A stretch of 64,000 bases of DNA, taken from positions 1,921,053 to 1,985,052 of the forward strand of contig NW_022985162.1 in assembly GCF_010093535.1 (NCBI RefSeq), written 5' to 3'. The DNA is from Lindgomyces ingoldianus. Lineage: Eukaryota > Ascomycota > Dothideomycetes > Pleosporales > Lindgomycetaceae. Both the position numbers and the translations under genes were made by a program. The notes beneath the pieces were generated by a model, which was given only the letters and a program-made list of their open reading frames with translations, made no database searches and was not told the DNA's origin. Below are positions 34,514 through 46,224 of the stretch, piece by piece. Each line of letters starts with the position of its first letter. Positions within the stretch are counted from its first letter, which is position 1.

Positions 34514-36846
34514 CTAGAAGCTGGTTTCTACACTCAAACTTGCCCTCATATTTTCCACGGTCTTTCCCCCAACACCTTTCAGCAAGGCTAAGCTCTCTAA
34601 ATCTCTCACCTCCTCGTCTTCCATCTCTACCAAGCTTCCCACTATCGCGTCGGCCTTCTTGGCGCCCACTCCTTTTAAAGCTTTAATCATGTTGACGTCT
34701 CTCGAATTTATAATCCTTAGGATATGCTTTGTTCGAGGTGTCTGTTCCCCGGGTGTGGCAGCTGAGTCTCTGAAAATTGGAAGCTTTTTGGCTAATTTCT
34801 TTGGGTTGCGAACAGTTTTCGGCCGAAACTTAAAGCTAGAATCAGACACATAAGAGTCTTCATGGTCGGACCCTGCCGCAGGTGCGAAATCTCCATCATC
34901 TTCTGAATCATCCCTGAAGACAATCTTGTGCTTCTTCTTCTTTTCTTGCTTTATTGGGGCTATGCGATTCAATGGCGGTAGTGGATGATCTAATGAGGAT
35001 GCTGCACTCGACGTTGGAACCTCGATATCTCTTCTCCCCTTAACCCGATCCTCGAGTGTCTTCATTTTTGACTTGAGTTTCTCATTTCCGGGGAAGAACG
35101 GAAGAGCCAATTGGTACATCCTCAGGGCACTGGCCTCCTCCCCACGGACTTGATGCTGCTTTGCCATAAGCAGGAATTGCAATCCTTGGGCTTTCTCGTC
35201 TTCCTCCTTTGTCTCGATTCGATGTTCAAGATCATCAAGTCGTTTCTGAAGCTCCGCAGACAGTGCTGGGGCTGGAGTGGATGTACCCTGAAGAGCTTTC
35301 TCGGCAAGCTTTTCGTCTATACGTTGGGCGATGAGAGCTTCGATGAACTCTTTCGACATGGCAGGCTCTGAGGGGACAGCAGAGCGAGATCGGGAAATGT
35401 GCTCGCTAGGCCTCATCTTTGAAGGGCGCGCGCCGAAGGTGCTGTTGTGATCCGCAGATCGTTTGTGGGTGTCAGCTCTTCGGATTCCCTGATTCTGCAA
35501 AGGAATATTAGATGAAGTGCGAGAAGCAGATGTACGAGCGTCGGAGTATACCGAGAACGCTTTGACTGGTTTTCCTCCTGGCTTTTTCTGCGTATCTCGG
35601 TCCTGTAGATTTGCATTATGGGCAGTAGTCAGAGGGCGAAGTGGCTGCCTCGTTATGTTTGCCCCCGAAATACTTGTGGTAGCTGCGAGCGGTTTGGCTA
35701 CATTCCTAAGCACAGGTTCGTTTTCGACCTCGCAGATTTCGATCTTTTTCGTCCGATTTGCAAAGTTAAGCGAACTCAGAGTGTCTAGGTGATATGATCG
35801 AACTGGGGCTAGGTTGAGTATCATCAACGTTAGCCCGTCGTTCTGTCCAAGGGACAGAATTCGTGTCATTTTAGACTCTCTATAGGGAATTCGAGTTTGT
35901 TTTTTGCTGATGGCTTCGACGCATTGGGCCAGCACGAAGAGGCTCTTGTTTATACTTGCTGACTCCACTAGCCGCTCCTTGTTATTCTCGGTTCTACGAT
36001 TGTCCTCGGATCCTGCCAGATCGATGGCAGATGCTTTGCTCACACGAACTGTAGTCTCTGTAGTCTGCGTGATCTTGACGCAAAGGATAGCGTGGGATCG
36101 AGAAGAGTGGGCGTTAAGCTAACTTAGGTTAGCCTCATATACTCAGTTGAAGATTCGATGCCAGAATACCTTTGTCGCAGAAGTAGACCTGTTAATGTTT
36201 GCCTGGTCGTACAATTGTTCGAACTCCTTTAATGTTGTGCAGGGTTTCTCCGTCAACCCTACCACAACAGTCTTCCCATTATTGTCTCGTATAGGTAGCC
36301 CGGATAGAGTTCGCTTTTCTGGTGGTTCGAACAAATCGTAAACCCTATCACAGTATATCTCGTAATACGATAACGCGACTTCAACCTGGGTCGCACCAGC
36401 AGTTTCTTTCTCGATTTTCCGACATCGCCTGTAAATAGCACTCAAAAGTCGAGGAATGATTCCTCTGTCTGCTAAAGACTTTCCACCCCTCATGCTCCAA
36501 GTTTTTCCTGTGCCCGTTACACCATATGCGAATATTGTTGTATCGAAGCCATTAAAGAGATGCTTGACAGTCGAAGACACTATTAAGGTCAATCAGGGCC
36601 TAACATACGATTCAGCGTAGCTGACCCACCCTCACTATCGAAGATCTGCTGCTGGGTCGCGTGCTGCTCGTAAACCGAGTTGAACTGAAACGAAAACGAC
36701 TCCGCGTCGTTCCTTGGGTTGGGTATCCGGACGACAGTTGGGTTAGCTACATCTTCTCCTTCAAGAGACTCGGCCGTGACGATGGTATCTTTGTTGAGCT
36801 CGTGTTTGAGCAACGGCCGTATCCGGGCAACGACTCGAACCGACAT
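34514..36846 (-). CDS. Kinesin motor protein, kinesin-10 (Kid/KIF22)-like, with C-terminal helix-hairpin-helix
   Basis: Three exons (36846-36630, 36579-36170, 36118-34514) with introns of 50 and 51 bp give 743 residues. The motor is N-terminal: VRVVARIRPL, P-loop GVTGTGKT at 92-99, switch I LNAHSSRSH, switch II DLAGSEDN, and neck LNFANRTKKIE. A coiled-coil-prone stretch (SAELQKRLDDLEHRIETKEE) follows, then acidic/Ser-rich linkers. The C-terminus has two hairpin repeats with ALKGVGAKKADAIVGSL and LLKGVGGKTVENM, a helix-hairpin-helix DNA-binding fold. A motor plus C-terminal HhH is the hallmark of the chromokinesin Kid, which pushes chromosome arms along spindle microtubules. The P-loop differs slightly from the usual GQTGSGKT but keeps every nucleotide contact. 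The subfamily is an inference from domain order. Confidence 0.88.
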
Positions 36847-37896
36847 CGTGGACGATGGGGGAGAGAGGAACGGTGGGATGGAGGAGAGGGATTATAGGTA
36901 GAGAAAATCAATGTCTAAGTCTACCGAAAGAATGTCGGACCTACTCTGACGTCGAGTTCGAAAGTGCAAAAGAGCCAGCCATCCTGGGCGGTCATGTTGA
37001 TTTGGTGGTCGCTTGGGTTGCCCAGGAAACATCAGGGACGATGCACGTGCACCGAGCTGTCGACTGGCGTTGAGCATCACTCATCATTCACCGAAACTCT
37101 TCATCTTTCCATGTTATCATACCATGCTCTGATGATGCCAACTTCTGTTGCTATTCATCGACTTCTCATGAGAAGCAGTGTTAACTGGGAAGTGTAAGCC
37201 CACCGTTTCCAGCCTCGAGCGCTTTAATAGACTCACTTTTCTCTGGCCTCTCTCCACTATGTTGCTTCTCTCGTGCCACTTGGCGAAATTAGATGACCAC
37301 TCCACCGTAACGCACCGCGAAGATACATCGCTCTGTATCTATTTCTGGGCTCGTGGTACGGTGTCGACCAATGTGCTTTCCGAGCGCGTCGCCAAATATC
37401 GCCCCTTGGCATTTCTCTTCCCTCTCATTGGCTAGGCCTGAAACAAACTCCATCCGCCCACGAAAGACAGCAACCACTCACCAATACCCATGTAAAAACG
37501 CGTCAAAAACCCCCAGGAACACATCCTAAATCCAGATCCTAAAATCAATGCTGAACCAGTGCCGGCCTCTCTACTAATTTCCAGTAAAACAGCGGCTAAT
37601 GGAAGCTTCAAAACCGCGACGTATCCCCTCCTGCAGCAATAAGTGCCGTACAGCGAGTCCTCGTAGCCTCACAGTTCTTCCCTTTCGTTTGTTTGAGACA
37701 AACGTGTGTTTCCTTTGTAGTCCGTCTCCTTCCTTTGTGTCTTTACTGTTTCGTCAACCGTTTCCCTCATAATTTCTGTCTTCCCCGTTTCTCCCTCTCT
37801 CCTTGTGTCTGTCACTCTCGTTCTGTTTTGACGCGTGCGTCGTTCCAAAGTTCTCTTCAATCCGGTTGGGATCTTTTGTTCGCCTTAATTGTGACA
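36847..37896. promoter_or_regulatory. Divergent promoter region with CT-rich leader
   Basis: This separates the kinesin gene (minus) from the Ser/Thr-rich protein gene (plus). From about 37679 to 37865 the plus strand is very pyrimidine-rich (TTCCTTTG, TTTCCCTC, TCTCCCTCTCTCC), as in strong fungal promoters and leaders just upstream of the start. Confidence 0.5.
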
Positions 37897-39486
37897 ATGG
37901 CTATCTTTCATACGATATGGCTGCTGGCAGCATGTTCTACTTTGGTAATAGCAGGGCCGGTACCCCAGCATTACAGGAATCTACAGTAAGCTGATAGCTC
38001 ATGGAATTATTATATCATACTGATATCGCACAGCTATCCTCGGTTTGAAAACACTTCGTCGAGAGTTTCATCAGTTCTTCAAGGATTACCTGCAGAGATC
38101 CCTTCTACCACTCATCTCTTGTTCACCGCCTCGCCTTCGTTATTGATATCAGCCTCTTCGAGTGCTCCCGTCAACGCGGAAACCCCCGAGATTGTTATCA
38201 CTCCCATAGAACGTAGCTTATCCACAGTCATCATCCCCGCAGTAACTTTCAAGAACCCGGATGGACAGCCACTTCAGACAAGAGAAGGGCAAACAGTTGT
38301 CCTCACATATTTCATCCCAAACCCACCTACTGCAGCACCTCCAGAGGCGCCTTCGACTACATCATCCATTCCGCCCGAAACATCCACCAACGAGGCCCCT
38401 GTGACATCGCGTGCCAAGTCAAGTCAGCAATCCGACACTGCCTCTAGTGCTTCGACCAGCTCTCGGTCTGATTCTGCGAAGCACACTGAGAGTGCTTTGA
38501 GTGTGACAAGCTACCAAGGCCCCCAATTCACGTATCAACCTAGCGGAAGCAGTCTTGGGGCCTCATCAAGTCAAACGATTGCTAAGCTCCCTTCTGCAAC
38601 AACTCTTCTCAGCTTTGGTCCGTCTGAAAGCAGCTCGACCACTGGTGCCAGCAGGACCCTTTTGGAAGGCATACCAAATACCCTGTCATTTACTGCAGTT
38701 CCAAGCGGATCCGGTGCTGGATCACCGGCGAGTCAGTCCTCATCTTCTACAGGGGCTGTAAATCCTCCCGAGCAACTAACAACAGCACCTTCTGCAAGCT
38801 CGGTGATTTCGTCCAAAATAGGCGCAGCAAGCAGCACCATTGCCGAATCCTCAAACGTGGCACAGTCATCTATAGTATCTGGATCTTCAAATCTTACTGC
38901 CAAACCCAGCTTGGTCATTGTCACTAAAACCGAATTTACCACCGTCTTCCCTTCGACTACCGCTGCCAATAACCCACCCTCATCTCTCCAACCGTCTAAT
39001 TCGGAGACGAATGCCGCAGCAGCATCCTCCACCTTAGTACCTACACAGTCGTCTTCATCAGCCGGACTCCCCACAACTCCGCTCCCCCTACCACCGGTAG
39101 TCACAGTGACGCGGTACACGACCGTCCCACCTTCTCCACCCACATCCGCCGCAAGCCAAGCGCCCGCCAGCTCCAAAAATACGCCAGCTTCCGGTCCTCC
39201 AGCATCCTCCTCCGCGGTGTCATCAGAGCCGCTGTCTTCGCAAGTCGCAGCCACATCTTCGAACGCACCAGTCCCGCCACCCTCGTCGACACCAATAGCA
39301 CCACTACTGCCAGCGACAACCGTTCCCCCACCCTCGTCTTCCGCCCCACCTCCAGAACCCTCCACATCTTCAACATCTGAGAGCAAGCTGATTGTCACTC
39401 CTATTCCAGCGTCCCAGATCTTCACCATCACAGAAACAGTAACAGAGAAGGAAACCGTCACTGTGACCGCGACTGTAAAAGGCTAA
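37897..39486 (+). CDS. Ser/Thr/Pro-rich secreted wall-type protein
   Basis: Two exons (37897-37985 and 38034-39486) with a 48-bp intron give 513 residues. A signal peptide (MAIFHTIWLLAACSTLVIAG) is followed by a short unique region and then a long tract of Ser, Thr, Ala and Pro, likely heavily O-mannosylated. A TVIIPAVTFKNPDGQPLQT segment near 85-105 and the terminal TITETVTEKETVTVTATV repeat resemble fungal wall adhesin stalks. There is no hydrophobic C-terminal tail, so no GPI anchor signal is seen; the protein may be soluble or linked in another way. I recognise no enzyme domain. The base composition fits its neighbours, and the long antisense frame (38733-39461) is a shadow of the biased codons. 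Confidence 0.8.
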
Positions 39487-40112
39487 CCTACATCTTTGAA
39501 AACGGTGCTCTGTAATCGCCGACACGTCAGGTGGGATATCCCCACTCATACCTTGCTCTCATAAAGTCCCTCGCCCATCGTACTGTAACATTTAAATTTC
39601 TTAAATTTTCTGTAGATCAGCACGGCTAGTCCTGCGAAATATTCAATTGTTGCTATTCAAGATATCCGGGGAACGACGGTGGAGGCGGTAATCCATAATG
39701 CTAGATAGTTTACTTAAGCAATCAAACTGATGCGCATTGCATGTTTAAACCTACAATACGGCATCCTGAACCTGGTCAAACAATCTTGCCAAGCTATTAG
39801 TGAAGAGCAGTCCTTCCTAGGGAGATCGAGCACTTGGCCATTAAAGGCATCGGTCAGACTCTGTGGATATACCAAGAGAGGGCACAGCCATTACGAGCAC
39901 TCCAAAGAGCATGTGTCATACTTGAGTTCCATTGCCATTGTCAGGTCAGATTTTGGTCATTCTCTACAGGTATTCCATAGAAATTCACTTTCAAACCCTC
40001 ATCCACGATCAAAGGAAAAGAAAAGGGAAAAAGGCAAAATACGCCATGTCACCGGTATCTCACTCATCCCAATGCACTTCAGATCTCCGTCATCACGTCC
40101 AACGAGAGAAGC
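39487..40112. other. Convergent intergenic region
   Basis: This holds the 3' ends of the Ser/Thr-rich gene and RPL10. No other feature is seen. Confidence 0.5.
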
Positions 40113-40893
40113 CTACGCCTCAGCCTCGAAAGCATCCGGGAAGCGGCGCATGTTCTGTTCGATGTTGCCCTTGTTGCGGAGAAACTGGACGTAGGCACCG
40201 TCGACCTTGACGCGACCTTGCTGGCGCTTCTCGACGTACTCTTCGCGGCGGAGGTTGGTGAAGCCCCAGTTCTTGCTGACGATGATCTTTTGGCGGCCGG
40301 GGAACTGCATCGATTAGCATTAACATTTCAAGGATGAAACAGCTGGGCTGGCTTACCTTGTACTGGGATCGCCTAAGAGCCTCAATAGCAGTGGCACGGT
40401 GAGTATCCCTCGTCCGGACGGACAAGATGATCTGACCGATGTTCACACGTGCAACCGTTCCGTTGGGCTTCCCGAAAGCACCACGCATACCGGTCTGCAG
40501 TCTATCGGCACCAGCGCACGACAACATCTTGTTGATACGGATCACATGGTATGGGTGGGCGCGAACACGGAGATGGAAACCTTCCTTTCCGGCGATCTTC
40601 ACGAGGTACTTGTTGGCACAGATACGGGCGGCTTCGAGGGCCTCGGAAGACAGCTGCTCGTACTCGTTGGAGACGAGGTGAATGCAGAGGGGGAACTCGT
40701 CAACGTTGGCACGCTTGCGTCCAAGATCAAAGATGCGAATCTTTGGATCCGGTACACCACGGTTGAAGCGGCTCTTGGGGTACTACATGTCCAATATCAG
40801 CCCTGGTTGTTGTTTCTACAACTTTTTATTCCCTCTGTCACATACCGGCTTGTTCTTGCAGTACCTGTAGCAGCGAGCGGGTCTCCTGGCCAT
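40113..40893 (-). CDS. rpl10: 60S ribosomal protein L10 (uL16)
   Basis: Three exons (40893-40846, 40782-40357, 40304-40113) with introns of 63 and 52 bp give 221 residues, exactly the family length. It starts [16 protein letters not shown] and continues [60 protein letters not shown] and [14 protein letters not shown] are uL16 hallmarks. uL16 joins the large subunit late in cytoplasmic maturation and lies near the peptidyl-transferase centre. The very short first exon ending in the 16th codon is common in fungal ribosomal genes. A motif shared with the RPL30 promoter lies 241-256 bp upstream. Confidence 0.98.
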
Positions 40894-41348
40894 TGTATCG
40901 GTTTTCGAGTCTGATTTCAAATCAATGAATTGCTTGTTTGACCACGGTTTGCGAGAGGTGAGGGAGTCGGTACTGCATCGACCGGTCAATACGGATGCGT
41001 AGAATATAGCAGCAGGTGCAGTGATACTTACCCAGTACTTATATGTGGTGTTGCGGGGGGGGAGAGCAAGAGCAAAAGTTGAATCGGGAGAAGGTGATGT
41101 ATTAACAAAGCCGCAGTGTGGGCCGCCACGACGCTAGTCCCGATTAAGCGGCAGCCGAACTCCGCCTTGTTAGTTTCACGATTTCAAAGCAGCATTCACG
41201 CGAGTCACCGAACACCGAGCACATCAAAGAGTCATATCATGGATGGCCTTTTTGTGGCACACAATGTTCATTTCATTGCTATCTGCACTACTAAGACCGC
41301 CTTGGGTTTTGGAATGACCTCCCCGTTCGTGGCCATTTCTCCCTCAAT
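40894..41348. promoter_or_regulatory. RPL10 promoter region
   Basis: The 455 bp between RPL10 and the stop of RPL30. It holds a G9 run near 41055-41063 and the shared ribosomal motif at 41134-41149. Confidence 0.5.
41134..41149 (-). promoter_or_regulatory. Candidate ribosomal-protein promoter motif, copy 1 (RPL10)
   Basis: The minus strand reads GCTTAATCGGGACTAG, 241-256 bp before the RPL10 ATG. It matches 14 of 16 bases with the copy upstream of RPL30 in the same orientation relative to the gene. Confidence 0.5.
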
Positions 41349-42052
41349 CTATGCCGTGTTGGTGGTAAGAATGTCTGAGTCACCTGTGGGAAGTGTTAGT
41401 GAACCTTAGCGCTAATCTCAGGCCTTATTCTTGAAACGTACCAGCATCGAGGATGGCCATGGTGGAGCAACGGAAGAGTTTACCACAGGCGGTTCCCAGC
41501 TCGATCTGTAGATTGTTAGGTTAGTGAACAGCCCTCCGAAGTCTTCGGTAGACCTCTTCTCAGGGCCAGCCCTCGGAGAGCGCTCTTGGCATCTCGTCGT
41601 GAGGCCATGAGAACGGATCGGGGTCGTGGTACATACGTTGTTTCCGGAGAAGTGATGGACAGACGTCTACAATATATTAGCCCAGATTCGTTACGAAGAA
41701 GATTCCCAGGATTGATAACGCACCTTGCTCAACATAGAGACGTATTCGAGCTCGGACTTCCTCAGAGGCGGCGTGTTTCCTGCAATGATGACCAACTTGG
41801 CTTTTCCGGATCGCAGACTGAACGGAGGTAAGAAGGATTAAATCAAACAACAGGGTGATGAAGCATCGCGTACGATTTGAGGGTAGACTTATAGCCCAAG
41901 GTGACCCTAAATTTCATATTAGCCCACTATTCGAAAAATAATGGGAGGCTTGATGGAATATCGCAGGTAGGAACTCACTTTCCGGACTTCATTACAAGCG
42001 CAAGCCGCGAGTTGATGGAGTCGGCCGTCTTCTTAGCTTTCTTTGGTGCCAT
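41349..42052 (-). CDS. rpl30: 60S ribosomal protein L30 (eL30)
   Basis: Six exons (42052-41979, 41906-41874, 41817-41724, 41666-41637, 41505-41442, 41383-41349) give 109 residues, the normal size. It reads [60 protein letters not shown], then the 30-nt exon [30 protein letters not shown] and [12 protein letters not shown]. eL30 is an RNA-binding protein of the large subunit; in yeast it represses its own splicing. Five introns in a 330-nt coding region is dense. Intron 4 (41506-41636, 131 bp) is longer than the others and, by analogy, could be regulated. Exons 2 (33 nt) and 4 (30 nt) are very short. Confidence 0.97.
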
Positions 42053-42833
42053 CTTTGCGCGCAGGAATGTGTTGTTGGGCTCCTGGTGTGTGTTGTTGCG
42101 CTCCGGTAGATTCGTGCTTGTTTCATTGAATGTGTGCTCCGAATTTGCGATGTGCGTACTTGAACTCTTGGCAGCTACGCGAGGCTAATCCTGATTAAGC
42201 TTAGATTGGCTGGCCGCCAATTGCTCTGGCACTTAATGATATTCTGGACAGGACTGATTCAAGATAGTTGTTTATTATTACTTTGATGTTCTACTTTAGA
42301 AGTGCAAATTGTATCTAGGGAGATCCATCTAAAAAGCACGGGAATTTCAGCTCCACTCATTCTTGCAATCTTAGATGCGCCCACCAACTTAAGATAGCAG
42401 AGATCATGTGAATACTTCAATTCAAACCGCTAAGGAAGCTTAGTAGCTATGTGTACTCGTGCTCAAACATTCGAAGTGAAAGACTCCGAATAGTTAATCC
42501 GGATTCTGCGTACCTGGTTCCAAGTGTTGAGATTTTCCAGTCAACTACAAATTCAAAAGCAGTTCTCCCCTATCTCCTCGAAAAGCCCCCACCGACCTTC
42601 ATTCTACCCTACTTCAGACACCAGTATCGACGCTTCGACCGGAGAATCTTCCATACATCCCATAGCTCTATAGTTCTAACATCACTCGCACCCCCCAAAT
42701 TTCCCAAAAACAAATACCCTCGGAGCAAAAAAGAAAATTCTATCAAACCTCAGAACTCAGCCAAAAAGAACCCGTGACGTCTCTCCCCCGGACAGGCTTG
42801 ACTTTTAAGGTCAGTTCCTCTCATCTATATCGC
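42053..42833. promoter_or_regulatory. RPL30 promoter region
   Basis: About 780 bp upstream of RPL30. It holds the second copy of the ribosomal motif (42185-42200). I see no gene in the rest. Confidence 0.5.
42185..42200 (-). promoter_or_regulatory. Candidate ribosomal-protein promoter motif, copy 2 (RPL30)
   Basis: The minus strand reads GCTTAATCAGGATTAG, 133-148 bp before the RPL30 ATG. It differs from the RPL10 copy at two positions, both transitions. Confidence 0.5.
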
Positions 42834-42924
42834 GGGTTGAACCCATTAACTTACACTGTCAACCTCCTGATTGCGAGATCAAATTTTAACAGTCAGACGC
42901 GCTAGCCAATTGCGCCACGGAGGA
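42834..42924 (-). pseudogene. tRNA-Asn(GUU)-like sequence with a damaged 3' half
   Basis: The minus strand begins TCCTCCGTGGCGCAATTGG and continues CTAGCGCG, a full A box and D arm. The anticodon stem is TCTGA / TCAGG with loop CTGTTAA, giving anticodon GTT. A 15-nt insert follows the loop where tRNA introns lie, one base beyond the usual place. After GGAGGTTGACAG the T arm is lost: no TTCGA loop closes the stem, and the only B-box-like string, GGGTTCAACCC, is about 20 bases too far. The acceptor stem cannot pair properly. I read this as a tRNA-Asn remnant, or an insertion-disrupted copy, rather than a working tRNA. Confidence 0.65.
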
Positions 42925-43347
42925 ATTTTTCGGCGCAGAAGCCGGTGGTGGAATTGAACGTTTTTCCAATATTATCATGCTTATGTAGGGCTTGCCACAA
43001 ATATTTTTTCAAGTGTTTTAGTGCTCGCTAATTATGGGGGGAAACGGTGGTCACTAAACCCACTGGCACTCACCAAAGCCAGGGAACGGGCACAATCTTG
43101 GGGCAGCTGGTTCTTTGCAAGGAATTAGACAACCTGATGAAGATTCAATACAATATCTTGTTTAATTTCGATGAGACATATTCTACAACTTCTGGTCATC
43201 CCTTCAGCGAATCTCAGAAGGACTACAGCAAAATGCACGCAGGTATCACACGAAACAAGCTATGTTGCCATGCCACCTAACCTTCTAGCTGTGTATAGGA
43301 CACACTCCAATCCAAACACCAAAAGCCCACCCGATGCAGATAATATA
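42925..43347. other. Intergenic region downstream of ATG9
   Basis: This is the 3' side of ATG9. No gene is supported. Confidence 0.5.
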
Positions 43348-46224
43348 TCACATTCCAACGCCAGCCCCTCGTCCCTCGGTCTGAGCCTTCGAGAACTGCT
43401 GCAACAACTGCAAAACGCCACCACGAGTGTTTCCCGTCGTCTCCTCCTCTTCATCATCGTCCTGTGCAAGCCTACTTGTTCGCCACGAATCACCAATAGT
43501 GCTTTCCTCTTCAATACGAGACGAGTTTTGCCTCGACAAACCAGGCTCACGAGGATCGGATACAGGCTGCAAAGATGTTCGATACCTCGAACTCGCTGTT
43601 TGCCTTGGGGACCCCCTTAAGGTAGAAGCGGTGGGCTGGTGATGTGGATCAAGCAGGATGGAGTTGATTGGTTCATCTCTGCCTGGTATTGGTCCCTGTC
43701 TCGGCGTTCGCCGAGGCAAAGGCTGCCTTCCAGCAGGCACTCTGCTGCTCCCGCGGCCGCCTGTCTCTGGCACCGGTACGTTTACAGACATCGCCCCGAA
43801 ATTGTTCGGGAACTGGGGCGGAGGGTGGAAGCTTCCTCTGCCTTGTAGACGTGCATTATAGTGGCCCCGACCAGGGCCAGCATATGCATCCAGGAATCCA
43901 TAATACGATGCAAGCATCTTGTTATCTTTCGCCATGAAGTAATCTTCACGGAGATCTGAATCCTCTCGGCGCCCAGCTCGATTGGCTGGTGCGTTGTCAC
44001 CACCCTTCTTGAACGGAAACATGGAATAGGAGCAAACGACTCCCAAACCATCCACGACTATCGAAAATTCGCGGAAAAAATCGACAATGCGTTCACTGGA
44101 CTGTGGCAAACGGAAAATGAGCAGGAAAGGGGTAATGAACATACTCAGAACCTCTTCTGCGAAGATGACGATCTTGGGCTGGTACAGCCTAGCAAATTCC
44201 GCGCGGACTTCGTCAGTATGCAATCGCTCTTGCCACCATTCCGGCTCATAATGGGTATGGTAGATGACGTGGCTCAGATAGTAAGCAGGTTCGGCCACCT
44301 CATCCTCCTGCGGGCTGCTGCTGCGAGCAATTCTGTAGATAACGCTAAGTGCTCCGATCCAGAAGAGGGCAGTCTTCCCGGGAGTGATTTCGAAGGTGAG
44401 AAAAAGCTCAGAGTCGAGAAAGGTGAAGACCGCAAGAACGAATGCGAATGCCCCCGCAACGAAAGCCACAAAAGCCGAGACCTGTTCCGTCTTGTTTTTT
44501 GGAAATTGCGCGAGGTATAAGTTCGCATATGGGTATGCCATATTCCTTCGACGTTCGAATAAGTGTTGTAGCTCATTGAACTCACGGAATTTCCACTGAG
44601 CGAACGTTGTGAAGTCTCTGGTGTTGAGCTGTGAAGGGTCCTTGTGGTACTCCTGTGTGGCGGTCAGAAACTTCATTCAATACAAATATGCAGAATTTGG
44701 GTTGCACTTACAGTGAAGTACTTGAAGAGATACGACACTAAGACATAAGATACCCGAAATGGAGCCCAAGCAATGCTAATGACGCCAACTACTAATAGAC
44801 GCTTTTGTAGCTGTTTGACTAAATGCCGACGATTTTTCTCCTTGAGGAAGTCCGGATCGAACTTGCCGCCTTGGCCAAAGACGAAGTCCATAATTGCAAG
44901 ATCCACATGCCACTCGGTGGTTTTAGAAAAGATGAATCGATTCCCTAAATACGGTATTGGAATAGTGACATCGAGAATTTCCTTGTTGAATAGAGCAATA
45001 AGGTAGTTTTCCCGGCGCATGAGGCGGCTGGCGATGTCATGAGCATCTAGTCGTTGTCGACCTCTTTTATCTAGAAGCTTCCGCGTCTCTGGAGATATGT
45101 TGGATGCTGTTGTAAGATTGGCATCGCGCAAATTCATAATGCGGCTCACAATGTATTGCCACTCAACGGTTTGAATATCTCTATCAGGGATGTCCAGAAG
45201 ATGCTCAAAAAAGTGGTGCATTAGGCGCAGACGAGGGAATGCCCGTACGAGCTGGATGGAAGAATACAGAAAGTACAGAATGTAAAGCCAAAGGGCAAAG
45301 ACCCAGAACCCATGCATTCTGTAGAAGGGTCAGCCTATCGTGTGGGTTTATGGTTGAAGACGACCTACTTTTTAGTGCATTGTGGTACAATCACCTCGCT
45401 CATCTTGTGGCTTTGAGATATCTTGGGGTAGTCGATACACCACCCAAGGAACGTAAGGAATCCCACAATAAAGGCGCTCTGGCTGTGACGTGTTAGCTTA
45501 CCCACTAGCTTGACTATCCGTTGGGGACATACAATAGATCTAAGGTCCCTCGTAGCAATATCGAATATATGCCGCAGTTCGTGTAGTAGAAGTATACCTC
45601 GGCTAAAAATGCGTCAAGATCCTCGACGTTGACCCATAGCCACATCGCCTTCTCTTTTGGGTCAGCCGTGAAACCAGTTCTTGTTGGGAGGGCCCATTTT
45701 GGTGCCGGTGCAGCATCATGAGTCTCATCATGTAAGCGCTGCTGCCTCCTTGTCGTTTCCCACTGTGCTCGTGTGTGACGGGTTGAAGGACCAGGGACGG
45801 GCGGTGGGAGGCCATCGGTGGGCATGCTGTGGTGATTCGACTTGGGGGGCGGTGGATCGCGTATTCCTTCTAACAAGAGGGACTCTGGGACATCATCATC
45901 ATCGTCTAAGGGTGCTGTCCGAACGGGAGCGGGTTGTCTCCATGCCCCAGCCCGCCCTGGGGCTAGTGTGCTGGGTTTTCGATCGTTCCCTGGGAGAAAT
46001 GCTGTGCTCTCAGTTGTCATGTGACTCGAAGATGCATCTGCGAGCAGATTTTCTAGATCTTGTGCCTCAAAACGAGCCTCTAGGTTCTCTTCGTCTATAT
46101 CCGTTTCCCCATGCTCGTCTGCGGACGAGAGGCGGCGGCGGGACGGGTTATTCAGGGCGTCTGTTTCAAAAGGCTCGTCGGAGGCAGAAGGAAGAAATCT
46201 AGAGAGGATGTTGGAAGCCATCAT
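43348..46224 (-). CDS. atg9: Autophagy scramblase Atg9
   Basis: Four exons (46224-45533, 45482-45369, 45318-44712, 44652-43348) with introns of 50, 50 and 59 bp give 905 residues. The cytosolic N-terminus is acidic (a DDDDD run near 112) and leads to the first membrane segment around SAFIVGFLTFLGWCIDY. Family marks are EVIVPQCTKKMHGFWVFALW, FFEHLLDIPDRDIQTVEWQY, RRENYLIALFNKEILD, FAQWKFREFNELQHLFERR and VIFAEEVLSMFITPFLLIFR. Atg9 is the only multispanning membrane protein of the core autophagy set; it moves in vesicles from the Golgi and scrambles lipids in the growing autophagosome. The Arg/Pro/Ser-rich C-terminal tail is disordered. A second ATG directly follows the first. The gene is divergent from COG6, with 332 bp between starts. 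Confidence 0.97.

Noticed and set aside
38733..39461. Long antisense reading frame of 242 codons opposite the Ser/Thr-rich gene
   Set aside because: Low-complexity Ser/Thr/Pro codons give an open Gly/Asp/Glu/Val frame on the other strand. It has no signal, motif or splice logic, and the sense gene has a signal peptide and a clean intron.
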